Shown here in pieces: positions 46,608 through 56,797 of a DNA stretch of 64,000 nt. The stretch is from Pseudomonas abyssi (GTDB lineage Bacteria > Pseudomonadota > Gammaproteobacteria > Pseudomonadales > Pseudomonadaceae): NCBI RefSeq assembly GCF_002307495.1, contig NZ_NTMR01000020.1:62001-126000 (forward strand), written 5' to 3'. The notes beneath the pieces were generated by a model. That model saw only the letters and a list, made by a program, of their open reading frames with translations. It ran no database searches and had not been told where the DNA came from. Position numbers and translations under genes: made by a program. Position 1 is the stretch's first letter, and every line of letters starts with the position of its first letter.

Positions 46608-48965
46608 ATGTCCCGCGCCAGCACTCAGTCCCGCCTCACCCTCAGCGCCTCGGCACTCTGCTTGGCGATTGCCGCCGCCAGTGCCCCGCCGCTGTATGCC
46701 GCCCCTCTCGCCAGTGCGCAGCTACAGAGCCTGCAGATTCCAGCCGGCAACCTGGCCACTAGCCTGAGCGCCTTTGCCCAACGCAGCGGCATTACCCTGT
46801 CGTACGCTCCCGAACTGGTACAAGGGCTGCGCAGCCCCGGCCTGGACGGCGCCGTCAGCGTTGAAGCGGCACTTAACGAACTCTTGGCCGGTACCGGGCT
46901 GATCGCCCGTCAAGGCAGTGCGGGCTATGTGATTCTTGCCACTGCGGACGACAGCAGTTACGAGCTTGCGCCACTGACGGTTGAAGGTCAGGCCATGCAG
47001 CAAAGTGGCGTCGCACCGGCTGAAGGCTACCACGCGACGGTCAGCCGAAGCGCCACCAAGACCGACACGCCCATTCTGGAAATCGCACAAAGCATCAGCG
47101 TTGTGACCGCCGAGCAGATTGCCGATCGCAAGGTTGACCGCGTAGAGGACGCCGTCGCCTATACCGCCGGTGTACGCATCGGCAGCTCCGGCCTTGATCC
47201 GCGCTTCGACCAGATCAACGTGCGCGGCTTTGAAACGACCATGTCCGCCGACTTTCTCGACGGCTTGCGCCAACCCTATAACGGCTGGCTGTCGATCTAC
47301 GGCGTGGAAGCCTATACCTTGGAGCGAATCGAAGTGCTCAAGGGGCCAGCCTCCGTACTCTACGGCCAGATCAGCCCCGGCGGCATGGTCAACCGGGTGA
47401 GCAAACGGCCGAGCCTGGAGGCCAGTAATGAGGTCGAGATCCAGGGCGGCAACAACCAGCATCGCCAAGGGCAGTTCGACGTTGGCGGCCAGCTGGACGC
47501 GAACGGCAACGTGCTATTGCGCACTATCGGTGTGTACCGCGACGCCGAGTACGATATCGAGCAACTGAATAACGATGTACGTCTGCTGGCACCATCACTG
47601 TCCTGGCAAATCAGCCCAGACACCAACCTCACCGTCCTCGCCCAGTACCAGGAGCGCGAGACCGCTGCCTCGCCGATGCTCTATCAGGACGGCGACCACC
47701 TTACCGACTTCTGGCAGGGCGACGAGTACTTCGACAAGCTGGAACAGCGCCAGTGGACCCTCGGCTACGAATTCGAGCACGCCTTCAACGATACCTTTAC
47801 CCTCCAGCAAAACCTGCGCTACGGGCAGATCGACACCACCAATCAATACCTGCAGCCCGACGGCACCATCACCAACGGTGTGATGGATCGCTACGCGGTG
47901 GGCGTGTATGAGGACATGGACTCGGTCAGCAGCGACACTCGCCTGGTCAGCCGCTTCGCTACCGGCGAGCTGCAGCACACCCTGCTCACCGGCTGGGACT
48001 ACAGCTGGTTCGACGGTTCGGTTCAATATGCCTCCGGCCCTGCGCCCTCCATCGATATGAACGCCCCGGATTACCATCAACCGGTCAGCAAGCCCAGCAG
48101 CCTGCTGGCGGACCAGGACAACCTGACCCAGCGCAGCGGCATCTATCTGCAGGACCAGGTCCGACTCGACCGCTGGCGTCTGTCGTTCGGCCTGCGTCGC
48201 GATTGGGTACATACTCGCACCAGTGACAACCTGTACGGCGCCGACGGCAAGACCAGCGACTCCGCCACCACCTACCAGCTTGGCGCGCTGTACCTGTTTG
48301 ACAGCGGTCTAGCCCCCTACGCAAGCTACGCCGAATCCTTCATGCCACAGAGCGGGAGCAACGCCGACGGCCCGCTCAAGCCCACCGAAGGCAAGCAGTA
48401 TGAAGTCGGCCTCAAGTACCAGCCGCCCGGCTCCAGCGCCATGCTCACCGCATCGCTCTACCACCTGACCCAGCAGAACGTCTCAACCCGCGACCCGTAC
48501 GACCCGCTCAACACCGTGCAAACCGGTGAACAGGTTTCCAAGGGTCTTGAGCTGGAAGCGGTGGCCGACCTCAGCGAGCGCCTGCACATGACGGCCAGCT
48601 ACAGCTACAACGATCCGGAAATCACCAAGAGCAACGACGGTGACGAGGGTAACGATCCCAAGGACGTGCCGCACCACCTGGCCTCGCTGTGGCTGGACTA
48701 CCAGCTTCCGTTCGGACTCGGTTTTGGCGCTGGCGCGCGCTATACCGGTAGCGTGTATGGCAACGATGCCAACACCACCAAGAGCGAGGACTACACCCTG
48801 TTCGACGCCAGCGTGCATCATGACTTTAGTGGCGACATGGACGGCGTAAGACTCGCGGTCAACGCACGCAACCTTAGCGACAAGCAGTACATCAACTGCC
48901 AGGACGGCTACTGCTATCGCGGCGAGGGCCGCTCCCTGATCGGCAGCGTCAGCTACCGCTGGTAA
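46608..48965 (+). CDS. TonB-dependent siderophore receptor with signalling domain, cassette 2
   Basis: The 785-residue outer-membrane receptor has a signal peptide ending near YAA, an STN domain (LQIPAGNLATSLSAFAQRSG, ITLSYAPELVQGLRSPGL), a plug with INVRGFETTMSADFLDGL and VLKGPASVLYGQISPGGM, and a beta-barrel ending in SVSYRW. ATG 46608 follows GGAG by 8 bases; upstream in-frame ATGs (46527, 46596) are poorer. It is the third gene of cassette 2 and precedes, by 43 bases, an esterase of the kind that hydrolyses catecholate siderophores. That neighbour suggests a tri-ester catecholate ligand, which is inference. Confidence 0.94.
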   Translation: MSRASTQSRLTLSASALCLAIAAASAPPLYAAPLASAQLQSLQIPAGNLATSLSAFAQRSGITLSYAPELVQGLRSPGLDGAVSVEAALNELLAGTGLIARQGSAGYVILATADDSSYELAPLTVEGQAMQQSGVAPAEGYHATVSRSATKTDTPILEIAQSISVVTAEQIADRKVDRVEDAVAYTAGVRIGSSGLDPRFDQINVRGFETTMSADFLDGLRQPYNGWLSIYGVEAYTLERIEVLKGPASVLYGQISPGGMVNRVSKRPSLEASNEVEIQGGNNQHRQGQFDVGGQLDANGNVLLRTIGVYRDAEYDIEQLNNDVRLLAPSLSWQISPDTNLTVLAQYQERETAASPMLYQDGDHLTDFWQGDEYFDKLEQRQWTLGYEFEHAFNDTFTLQQNLRYGQIDTTNQYLQPDGTITNGVMDRYAVGVYEDMDSVSSDTRLVSRFATGELQHTLLTGWDYSWFDGSVQYASGPAPSIDMNAPDYHQPVSKPSSLLADQDNLTQRSGIYLQDQVRLDRWRLSFGLRRDWVHTRTSDNLYGADGKTSDSATTYQLGALYLFDSGLAPYASYAESFMPQSGSNADGPLKPTEGKQYEVGLKYQPPGSSAMLTASLYHLTQQNVSTRDPYDPLNTVQTGEQVSKGLELEAVADLSERLHMTASYSYNDPEITKSNDGDEGNDPKDVPHHLASLWLDYQLPFGLGFGAGARYTGSVYGNDANTTKSEDYTLFDASVHHDFSGDMDGVRLAVNARNLSDKQYINCQDGYCYRGEGRSLIGSVSYRW

Positions 48966-49008
48966 ACCTGATTGCCCCGCGCCAGGCGCGGGGCATTTGG
49001 AGCTCTCC

Positions 49009-49857
49009 ATGTTTCGTCTTGTTTGCAGCGCAGTGCTCAGCCTGCTTTGCTGCACTGCCGCCCTGGCCGAGCCTGCTCGTCAGCCACCCGTTACCATCGA
49101 CGGCACCGAGCAATGGCTGATGCACAACGCCGCCGGCACGCCCTATCGAATCATGATCAGCCTGCCAGAGGGCGAGCTGCCCTGGACCGGCGCCCGCTCG
49201 GTGCTCTACATACTGGATGCCAATGCCTACTTTCCCGGCTTTCACGCCGCCAAACGGGGGCTGAAAGCCTATCGCCAAAGCATCATCATCGGCATTGCCT
49301 ATCCCGGCAACGACCCGCTGAACTTTCTGCGTCGCTCCTATGATTTTTCCCCGCCGGCGCCAGCCGATCTGAACGACCCGCCACAGGGTGGCCAGGACGA
49401 ACTGCTGGACTTTATCGAACAGCAATTGATGCCCGCCGTCGCCGAGCGATTCAGTGTCGACCCGCATCAGCAAAGCCTGTTCGGCCATTCCTTTGGTGGC
49501 ATGTTTGCGCTCTACACCCTGTTCACCCGCCCCACGCTGTTCGATCACCTGGTAGCCGCCAGCCCCAGTCAGTGGTGGAGTGATCGTTTTCTGCTGCAGC
49601 ATGAGCGCGCCTTTGTTCATCAGGTCCAGGCTCGGTCAGAGTTGGTGACCCACACTAGCCTGGCGCTGATCACTGCCGAGCGAGACGCACCGGCCACACG
49701 CGAAGACGCCCGTGGGCTGGCTGCTCGACTGCAACCTTTGTCGATACACGGACTGCGTGTCAGCGAGCAGGTGATCGAGGGCGAGGACCACATGTCGCTC
49801 CCCTACCGCATTCCGTCGCTGGTACTGGAGCAGGTCTTCAGCAATCGACGGCGCTGA
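49009..49857 (+). CDS. Secreted alpha/beta hydrolase, siderophore-esterase (IroE-like)
   Basis: The 282-residue protein has a signal peptide (VCSAVLSLLCCTAALA) and a D-type alpha/beta-hydrolase domain. The segment LYILDANAYFPGF and nucleophile motif FGHSFGGMFALY (Ser near residue 160) fit the esterase-D/IroE group, with the His in GEDHMSLPYRIPS. Periplasmic IroE cleaves enterobactin-like ferric siderophores. ATG 49009 has GGAG 7 bases upstream; the upstream TTG frame has none. It follows the TonB receptor with no terminator between, so it is probably the fourth gene of iron cassette 2. Substrate is inferred from context only. Confidence 0.85.
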   Translation: MFRLVCSAVLSLLCCTAALAEPARQPPVTIDGTEQWLMHNAAGTPYRIMISLPEGELPWTGARSVLYILDANAYFPGFHAAKRGLKAYRQSIIIGIAYPGNDPLNFLRRSYDFSPPAPADLNDPPQGGQDELLDFIEQQLMPAVAERFSVDPHQQSLFGHSFGGMFALYTLFTRPTLFDHLVAASPSQWWSDRFLLQHERAFVHQVQARSELVTHTSLALITAERDAPATREDARGLAARLQPLSIHGLRVSEQVIEGEDHMSLPYRIPSLVLEQVFSNRRR

Positions 49858-49873
49858 CAAAATCAGCTCTTGA

Positions 49874-49893
49874 TACTGTATTTACATCCAGTA
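49874..49893 (+). promoter_or_regulatory. LexA (SOS) box of yebG
   Basis: TACTGTATTTACATCCAGTA matches the SOS consensus CTGT-N8-ACAG with one change (CCAG), and the outer TA pairs are also conserved. It lies 62 bases before the yebG start, which is where LexA acts in other bacteria. Confidence 0.7.
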
Positions 49894-49954
49894 CAATGCG
49901 TGCAGCGGCCAGCCGGCCGTGCCCGAAGACATTGCCGACCAGCCAGAGGTGTGT

Positions 49955-50221
49955 ATGGCCGTTGAAATCGTATATCGCAGCAGCAGAGACCCGGAGCGCC
50001 TGTTCATGGATAAAGCCCAAGCCGACCGTCATGACAAGATGCTGGAACTGGCCGAGACACTGGCCGAGGTACTGCAAAGCGCTGTGCCCGGTTTGGGCGA
50101 GCAGTTGGCCGACGATGTCAGCATCTACATGGCCCGCCACCGCGACATATTCGCCAAGGCCTTCAAGAGCAGCCCAGACGCGCTGGCTGAGCTGACCTCG
50201 GACGCCGCCGCCGAGGCCTGA
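49955..50221 (+). CDS. yebG: YebG family SOS-inducible protein
   Basis: The 88-residue protein begins MAVEIVYRSSRDPERLFMDK and continues AQADRHDKMLELAETLAEVL, closely following the E. coli YebG opening MAVEVKYV...KEADAYDKML. YebG is a small DNA-damage-inducible protein of uncertain activity. ATG 49955 has GAGG 6 bases upstream and restores the family N-terminus; a longer frame from 49919 adds 12 residues without a site. The LexA box upstream supports SOS control. It is followed by 385 bases without a classical gene. Confidence 0.88.
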   Translation: MAVEIVYRSSRDPERLFMDKAQADRHDKMLELAETLAEVLQSAVPGLGEQLADDVSIYMARHRDIFAKAFKSSPDALAELTSDAAAEA

Positions 50222-50238
50222 GTCCCGGCGGCGTGATA

Positions 50239-50328
50239 TCAGTACATCCAGAAGTTGGGGTGATCCTGTGGCGCCGGCTGTTGCGGCTTGCTGGCAGGAC
50301 GCTGAATAAAACGTTTGAGCATGCTCAT
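50239..50328 (-). CDS. Candidate 29-residue small protein
   Basis: The minus-strand reading frame encodes a 29-residue peptide starting MSMLKRFIQRPASK and ending HPNFWMY. GGGAGAG sits 7-13 bases before the ATG, which is better than many ordinary genes here. The peptide has a basic N-terminal half, a Pro/Gln-rich middle and an aromatic end. I recognise no family. A palindrome lies about 75 bases upstream, where an operator would be. It may be a translated small ORF or a leader of nothing visible. Small size makes chance possible. Confidence 0.4.
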   Translation of the reverse strand: MSMLKRFIQRPASKPQQPAPQDHPNFWMY

Positions 50329-50402
50329 GCTGTCTCTCCCTTAGAGCGTTGTTGGCATGGGCAAATACTGCCGTTTGCAGCGCATCACGAGAAATCAAAT
50401 GA

Positions 50403-50421
50403 GCCAATCGGGCCGATTGGC
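50403..50421. promoter_or_regulatory. 19-bp inverted repeat upstream of the small ORF
   Basis: GCCAATCGG-G-CCGATTGGC is a perfect palindrome with a single central base. It lies 75 bases upstream of the small minus-strand ORF and about 190 bases before the chemoreceptor. The form suggests a dimeric repressor site. Confidence 0.5.
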
Positions 50422-50606
50422 AAAAGCTGTTGGCGGCAGGCATTAGTCCCAACAGCCCTGTTTACTCTCCAGGCATGACTCCGCAACGCTCCCTGCCATA
50501 GCACTTTGACAGCTGACTGCTAGGCTTAGGGCAAGAGCATTAAAACGGCAGCGCGCCTGCCTCAGGGTGGTCTGACGCAACCGTCCCTCGGTCTGGAGCT
50601 ATCGTC

Positions 50607-52252
50607 ATGAACATGCTGCGCCGCTTTACCATCCTTCAGCGCCTGGTTGCCGTCACCCTGCTGGTGCTGTTGATCGTGCTCGGGCTGGTCACCGCCTTCG
50701 CGCTGGATCATCGCCAAACCCTGCTTGATGGCCGCGCGCTGAAGACCCAGCACCTGGTCGAATCCGCGATGGGGGTGATCGAGCATTTCTACCAGCGTCA
50801 GCAAAGCGGCGAGCTAACCCAGCAGCAGGCCCAGCAACAGGCTGCTGCCACCTTGCAGTCCCTGCGCTATGGCAGCAATGACTACTTCTGGGTGCATTCC
50901 AACGACCTGCAGATGATCATGCACCCTTTCAGCACCCAGCTGGTGGGCAACAGCGTCGCTGACGTCAAAGATCCCAACGGCAAATACCTGTTTCGCGAGA
51001 TGGTCGACGTGGTCAAGGGGCAGTCGGCCGGTTTTGTCGATTACATGTGGCCCAAACCGGGCGTCACAGACCCGGTGCCCAAGATTTCCTATGTCGCGGG
51101 CTTTGCGCCCTGGGGCTGGATACTGGGCTCGGGGATCTATCTGGATGATGTGGCCGAGGCGTTCTGGGCTGACATGCTGCCCAAGTTGAGCCTGGCGGCA
51201 CTCGGCCTGTTGCTGCTGGTCGCCGTGAACTTGCTCATCGCCCTGAGCGTCAGCCGACCACTGGCTCAGGCGGTTGCGGCGATGCAGGATATCGCTGGCG
51301 GCGAGGGCGATCTCTCGCGCCATCTGGACGCCAGGGGCAATGACGAAATCAGCGGCCTCGCCAGGACTTCAATGCGTTCACTGACCGCCTGGCACAGGTG
51401 ATTGATGACCTGCGCGAGGTGGTCGCACGCAACCGGCGTATTGCGGGCGACGTTGGTATCGCAATGAGCACGGCAGAAGCCTCCTACAACCAGCAGAACA
51501 GTGAACTCGACACCATCGCCTCCGCAGTGGAGCAAATGAGCGCGACCTCGGACGAAGTGGCCCAACGCATGTCCGATTCCGCCGACGCCGCCAGACAGGC
51601 CAACCGCCACACCGCTGATGGTCGGCAGACGGCCGATGCCACCAGCCGCTCCATGCAGAAGCTGGCCGACGATATCACCCACGCCGGTGAGGCCGTGAGC
51701 GAGCTGAACGCACAATCACACACTATCGATTCGGTGCTGGGCGTTATTCGTGCCGTTGCCGAGCAAACCAACCTGCTGGCCCTGAATGCTGCCATTGAAG
51801 CAGCACGCGCCGGCGAACAAGGCCGCGGGTTTGCGGTGGTGGCAGATGAAGTGCGCACCCTGGCCAGCCGTACTCAGGCTTCGACCGATGAGATCCGCAG
51901 CATTATTGATTCGCTGCAGGCCGGTACCGCCAAAGCGGTCAGCTCGATGGCTGACAGCTATCGACAATCCGAAGACTTGCAACAACAGGTTGAAAACTCG
52001 CGCTCGGCGCTGCAATCCATTGCCGGCTCGGTTGACACCATCACCGACATGACCAGTCAGGTTGCCGCCGCCGCAGAGCAACAGTCACGCACCAGTACCG
52101 AGATTTCCGCCAGTCTCGGCCAGCTCAGCAACCTTGGGGATCGGGTGCTGCGCGAGCTGCAGGACACCGCGCGCAACACCCAGCAGTTGACTGATGCAGC
52201 GCAGCAGCTGGACCAGTTGATCAGTCAATTCAAGACCAGCAGCTCACGCTGA
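50607..52252 (+). pseudogene. Methyl-accepting chemotaxis protein with single Cache domain, interrupted by a -1 frameshift
   Basis: The two parts form one chemoreceptor. The 5' part (50607-51401) has a first membrane helix, an sCache-like periplasmic domain (YGSNDYFWVHSNDLQMIMHP, then YVAGFAPWGWILGSGIYLDD), a second helix and the start of HAMP. The 3' part (51398-52252) is the methylation and signalling region with [20 protein letters not shown]. At 51361-51370 the bases ccaggacttc shift frame; one added G after gccagg would restore ...[20 protein letters not shown]. The repaired protein would be 548 residues. GGAG lies 8 bases before ATG 50607. This is either a sequencing error or a real inactivation. 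Ligand unknown, but sCache domains of this type often bind organic acids. Confidence 0.88.
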
Positions 52253-52280
52253 GCGTCCAGCGCGTCTTAGCCGCCCAACG

Positions 52281-53564
<1,284 letters not shown>

Positions 53565-53835
53565 ATCAGGCTCCGTCTGAGTCATGGGAGTACCACGCTG
53601 CCAGCCTCACCCGGCGCTCGTGACAGTCTGGTGAAGCGCAGGCGACCAGCCCCTTGCGTGTGACAAAGGTCGCACATTGACACATTCAACGTAACTTTTT
53701 GTACCCGGGTCGTGGCAGTTCGCCGAATAGCGATACAATCCGCGCGCCCGTTTCAGCGGGTTTCGCTCATTCATATCCCTGCCGCAATCCGGTCCGACGC
53801 CGTGGCGCCCCGACCCGTTTGCAAGGAGCCAGCTC

Positions 53836-55173
53836 ATGTACAGGATGTTTGCCACCGTTGCACTGGTCTTCGCTGCGACCCAGGCGCAAGCCAAGGTCGA
53901 TGCAGCCCAAGCTGAACGCCTTGGACGCGATCTCACCCCACTCGGCGCCGAACAGGCAGCCAATGCCGACGGCAGCATTCCCGCATGGACCGGCGGTGTT
54001 ACCCCGCCGCCGGGCTATCAACCCGGCATGCACCACCCTGACCCCTACGCTCAAGACCGGGAGCTCTACCGCGTTGATGTCAGCAACCTGGCGCAATATC
54101 AGCACCAGTTGCCCGCCGGCCTGGCCGACCTGCTGACTCGCCACGCCGACTACCATCTGCGGGTATTTCCCAGCCGCCGCAGTGTGTCGAATCCGCAGCG
54201 GATCTACCGCGCCACCCGCGAAAATGCCACCCGTGCAGAGCTGATCGCCAACGGCAACGGTATTCGCGGCGCTGCTGCGGGCATTCCCTTCCCGATTCCG
54301 CAGGAGGGCATGGAGGTCATCTGGAACCATATCCTGCATTACAAGGGCGAAAACACCCACTTCATCAACAACCAGGCTGTGGTCATCAACGGCAACAGCA
54401 ACCTGATCAAGCGTGATCGAGCGATCTACTACGTTTACAACCGCGAAGGCATGACCACCGCCGAGCTTGACAATACCCTGCTCTACTACAAGTACGTGGT
54501 TACTGCGCCGGCTAAGCTGGCAGGTACCGCCCTGGTGATCCAGGACCCTCTGGATCAGGTGCTCACCACACGCCGTGCCTGGCGTTACAGCCCGGATAGC
54601 CGTCGAGTGCGTCGCCTGCCGCTGCTCGCCTATGACTCGGTACAACCCGACACCAGTGATCTGGCCACTGCCGACGTAGTTGACTCATTCAATGGCGCGC
54701 CGGACCGCTATGACTGGACCCTGGTTGGCAAGCAGGAAATGCTGGTGCCCTACAACAGCTATGCTGTGCACCAGAAAGGTATCTCCTACGACCAGATCGT
54801 ATTGCCGCGCACCCTCAACCCCGAGCTGCTGCGCTATGAGCTGCACCGGGTATGGATTGTCGAGGCGGCCTTGCGCACCGGTTACAGCCACCCCTATGCT
54901 GCCCGCCGCTTCTATATCGATGAGGACAGTTGGCAGATTCTGGCAGTGGATTTGCGCGACAAGGATGGTGAGTTGATCGGGCTGCAGGAAAGTCACCCGA
55001 TCAATTATTACGACGTGCCGATGTTCGGCAGCACGCTGGAAACCCTGTACCACCTGCAGGACAACAACTATTTCGTCGACGGGCTGGACAACAACGAGCC
55101 GATGTACGACTTCGACGCCAACCTGACTCCGCGCGACTTCTCGCCTCAGGCCCTGCGCCGCTCGGGGAGCTGA
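53836..55173 (+). CDS. DUF1329 family secreted protein
   Basis: The 445-residue protein has a signal peptide (FATVALVFAATQAQA) and the DUF1329 pattern: RLGRDLTPLGAEQAANADGS, IPAWTGGVTPPPGY, GIPFPIPQEGMEVIWNH and, near the middle, YNREGMTTAELDN with RAWRYSPDSRRVRRLPLLAYD. The fold is thought to be a LolA/LolB-like half-barrel. Members usually sit beside DUF1302 genes; none is adjacent here. Role is not known to me, though lipid or hydrophobic-substrate handling has been proposed for the family. CAAGGAGCCAGCTC precedes the ATG. A perfect hairpin follows the stop. Confidence 0.93.
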   Translation: MYRMFATVALVFAATQAQAKVDAAQAERLGRDLTPLGAEQAANADGSIPAWTGGVTPPPGYQPGMHHPDPYAQDRELYRVDVSNLAQYQHQLPAGLADLLTRHADYHLRVFPSRRSVSNPQRIYRATRENATRAELIANGNGIRGAAAGIPFPIPQEGMEVIWNHILHYKGENTHFINNQAVVINGNSNLIKRDRAIYYVYNREGMTTAELDNTLLYYKYVVTAPAKLAGTALVIQDPLDQVLTTRRAWRYSPDSRRVRRLPLLAYDSVQPDTSDLATADVVDSFNGAPDRYDWTLVGKQEMLVPYNSYAVHQKGISYDQIVLPRTLNPELLRYELHRVWIVEAALRTGYSHPYAARRFYIDEDSWQILAVDLRDKDGELIGLQESHPINYYDVPMFGSTLETLYHLQDNNYFVDGLDNNEPMYDFDANLTPRDFSPQALRRSGS

Positions 55174-55180
55174 GCAGATG

Positions 55181-55207
55181 CCGGCAGGTACGCAATGTAC
55201 CTGCCGG
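55181..55207. terminator. Terminator-like hairpin after the DUF1329 gene
   Basis: CCGGCAGGTAC pairs perfectly with GTACCTGCCGG around a 5-base loop, 8 bases after the DUF1329 stop and 33 bases before the convergent chemoreceptor's stop. There is no U tract on either strand. Confidence 0.5.
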
Positions 55208-55239
55208 TCGCCCCACTCGATCGGCACGCGCGGGGTTGG

Positions 55240-56513
55240 CTACCTGGCGTTCAGCAAGCCAGCGGTAGTGCGGCAGACGTTCTCCGCGCCCTGATGAATT
55301 TCCTGCATGATCGAGCTGACCTGCCGCGTACGCTCGCTCCCCTCCTCTGCGGTCACGCTGACAGAATCGATGGTCTCGGTTACCTTGCGCGTCAACTCGC
55401 GGTTGCGCTGTACCACCTCGGCAATTTGTGATGTCGACTTGCTGGTACGCGCCGCTAGCTGCCGCACTTCATCTGCCACCACGGCGAAGCCCCGCCCCTG
55501 ATCACCAGCCCGTGCCGCCTCGATAGCCGCGTTGAGGGCAAGCAGGTTGGTCTGGTCGGCAATCGCTGAGATGGTCGCGACAATTTCCTCGATATTCTTG
55601 GACTGGGCGTTGAGCTGCGCAATCAGGGCGGTCGCGTCGGCCACCTGGGCGGCGATCTGAACGGAGGTATCTACCGCCGCCTGTAAGGACGACATCCCTT
55701 GCTCCGCGATAGCAGCCGTTTCTTCTGAGGTGCTGCTGGCCACTTCCGCCGCCTGCCGCACTGCCTGGTTCTGCTCTACCCGCTCAGTAATATCACTGGC
55801 AAATTTCACCACTTTGGTGACCTTGCCTTGCTCGTCAAAGATCGGGTTATAGGTCGCCTCAAGCCAAATAATCCGGCCTTGGCTGTCGAGGCGATCAAAT
55901 TGCCCGGCCTTGAACTCACCGCGCCCCAGTTCAAGCCAGAAGTTCGGGTTCTGCTGATAAAGGTGTCGGTACAGAAAATGCGGTGGTGCTTGCCCTTGAT
56001 CTGCGGCAACGAGTAGCCGACAGCGGCCAGGAAATTGCTGTTGGCGGTGATGATCTCGCCCTGCGGAGTGAACTCGATCACCGCAAGCGATTTGTTCAGC
56101 GCCGTCGTCTGCGCTTGCTGATCCAGCCCGGCACGGCGCTCGGCAGACACATCGGAGGCCAGCATCACTACCTTGGATACTCTGCCGTCAGCGTCCGGTA
56201 CCGGAACGTAGGTGGCCTCCAGCCACAGGCCTCGACCATCTGCCCGCAAACGACGATAGGTGCCTGCGCACGCCTGTCCCTGCGCCAGAGCGGCCCAGAA
56301 CTGACGCTGTGTGGCGCCGTCATCCTGATCGCACAGTTGGCTGTGAAGCTGCCCCACCAGCCGCTCGCGGGGGTAACCCAATAGCGCGAGCATGGGACCG
56401 TTGGCGTCGGTTATGTGCCCGTCAGGCGTGCATTCGAGGCAGGCCATGTGGGTTTTCAACGCTGTGATTTGAGCTTTCTGCTCGGCCAGGTCACGTCCCT
56501 GCGACTTATACAT
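55240..56513 (-). pseudogene. Soluble PAS-PAS-MCP chemoreceptor (BdlA-like), interrupted by a -1 frameshift
   Basis: The 5' part (56513 down to about 55806) has two PAS domains ([42 protein letters not shown]) and the 3' part (55812-55240) has the MCP signalling tip [20 protein letters not shown]. The break is at 55959-55961: aaa on the plus strand (TTT in the gene). Adding one base restores [20 protein letters not shown], after which the second PAS continues normally to [20 protein letters not shown]. The repaired protein would have 424 residues and no membrane helix, the layout of P. aeruginosa BdlA, a biofilm-dispersal chemoreceptor. A single missing base in a short homopolymer is compatible with a sequencing error or a real loss. 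The start (ATG 56513 or TTG 56522) is uncertain. Confidence 0.88.
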
Positions 56514-56562
56514 ATCTTTCAATTTGTTATTGAACGTATAAGCGCGCTCTTGAGTGTAGGCA

Positions 56563-56579
56563 AAGGCACGGTGCCATCA
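56563..56579. repeat. 17-nt palindromic motif, copy 2 of 2
   Basis: Identical to 42353-42369. It lies 50 bases upstream of the BdlA-like start on the minus strand. The central GGCACGGTGCC is self-complementary around one base, which fits a dimeric regulator. Confidence 0.55.
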
Positions 56580-56741
56580 TGTGGTGACTGCATCCCGCCG
56601 GATACAGTACAAAAGTCCTATTTGTTTCAAATTATGTGGCGCACAGCATGCTTTATTTCAAAGCGCGATCACAGGGTTCTGCAGCCATATAAAATGGCAA
56701 TTACAGACACCTGCAAGGTCAATTGCAAGGCGATATAGCGC

Positions 56742-56770
56742 GACTGCCACCGCATTGCGGGGCGGCAGTC
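56742..56770. terminator. Two-part hairpin after the first phosphoribosyltransferase
   Basis: GACTGCC pairs with GGCAGTC and inside it CCGC pairs with GCGG, with a small bulge. It lies 28 bases beyond the stop of the minus-strand phosphoribosyltransferase. No U tract is present, so the call is tentative. Confidence 0.35.
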
Positions 56771-56797
56771 CACCAAGCTATAGCAGATTGTTGGCGA

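Larger units (their letters stand above)
50222..50606. other. Intergenic region with a small antisense-strand ORF and a palindrome
   Basis: This 385-base stretch holds the 29-codon minus-strand ORF (50239-50328) and a 19-bp inverted repeat at 50403-50421. Nothing else convincing was found. The chemoreceptor's promoter must lie toward its right end, but no clear sigma-28 box was seen. Confidence 0.5.

Noticed and set aside
51398-52252. Separate 284-residue chemotaxis protein
   Set aside because: It is the 3' part of the frameshifted chemoreceptor; it lacks membrane and sensor domains and its start has no ribosome site.
55806-56522. Separate 238-residue PAS protein
   Set aside because: It is the 5' part of the frameshifted BdlA-like gene; its C-terminus after TDTF is out-of-frame sequence.
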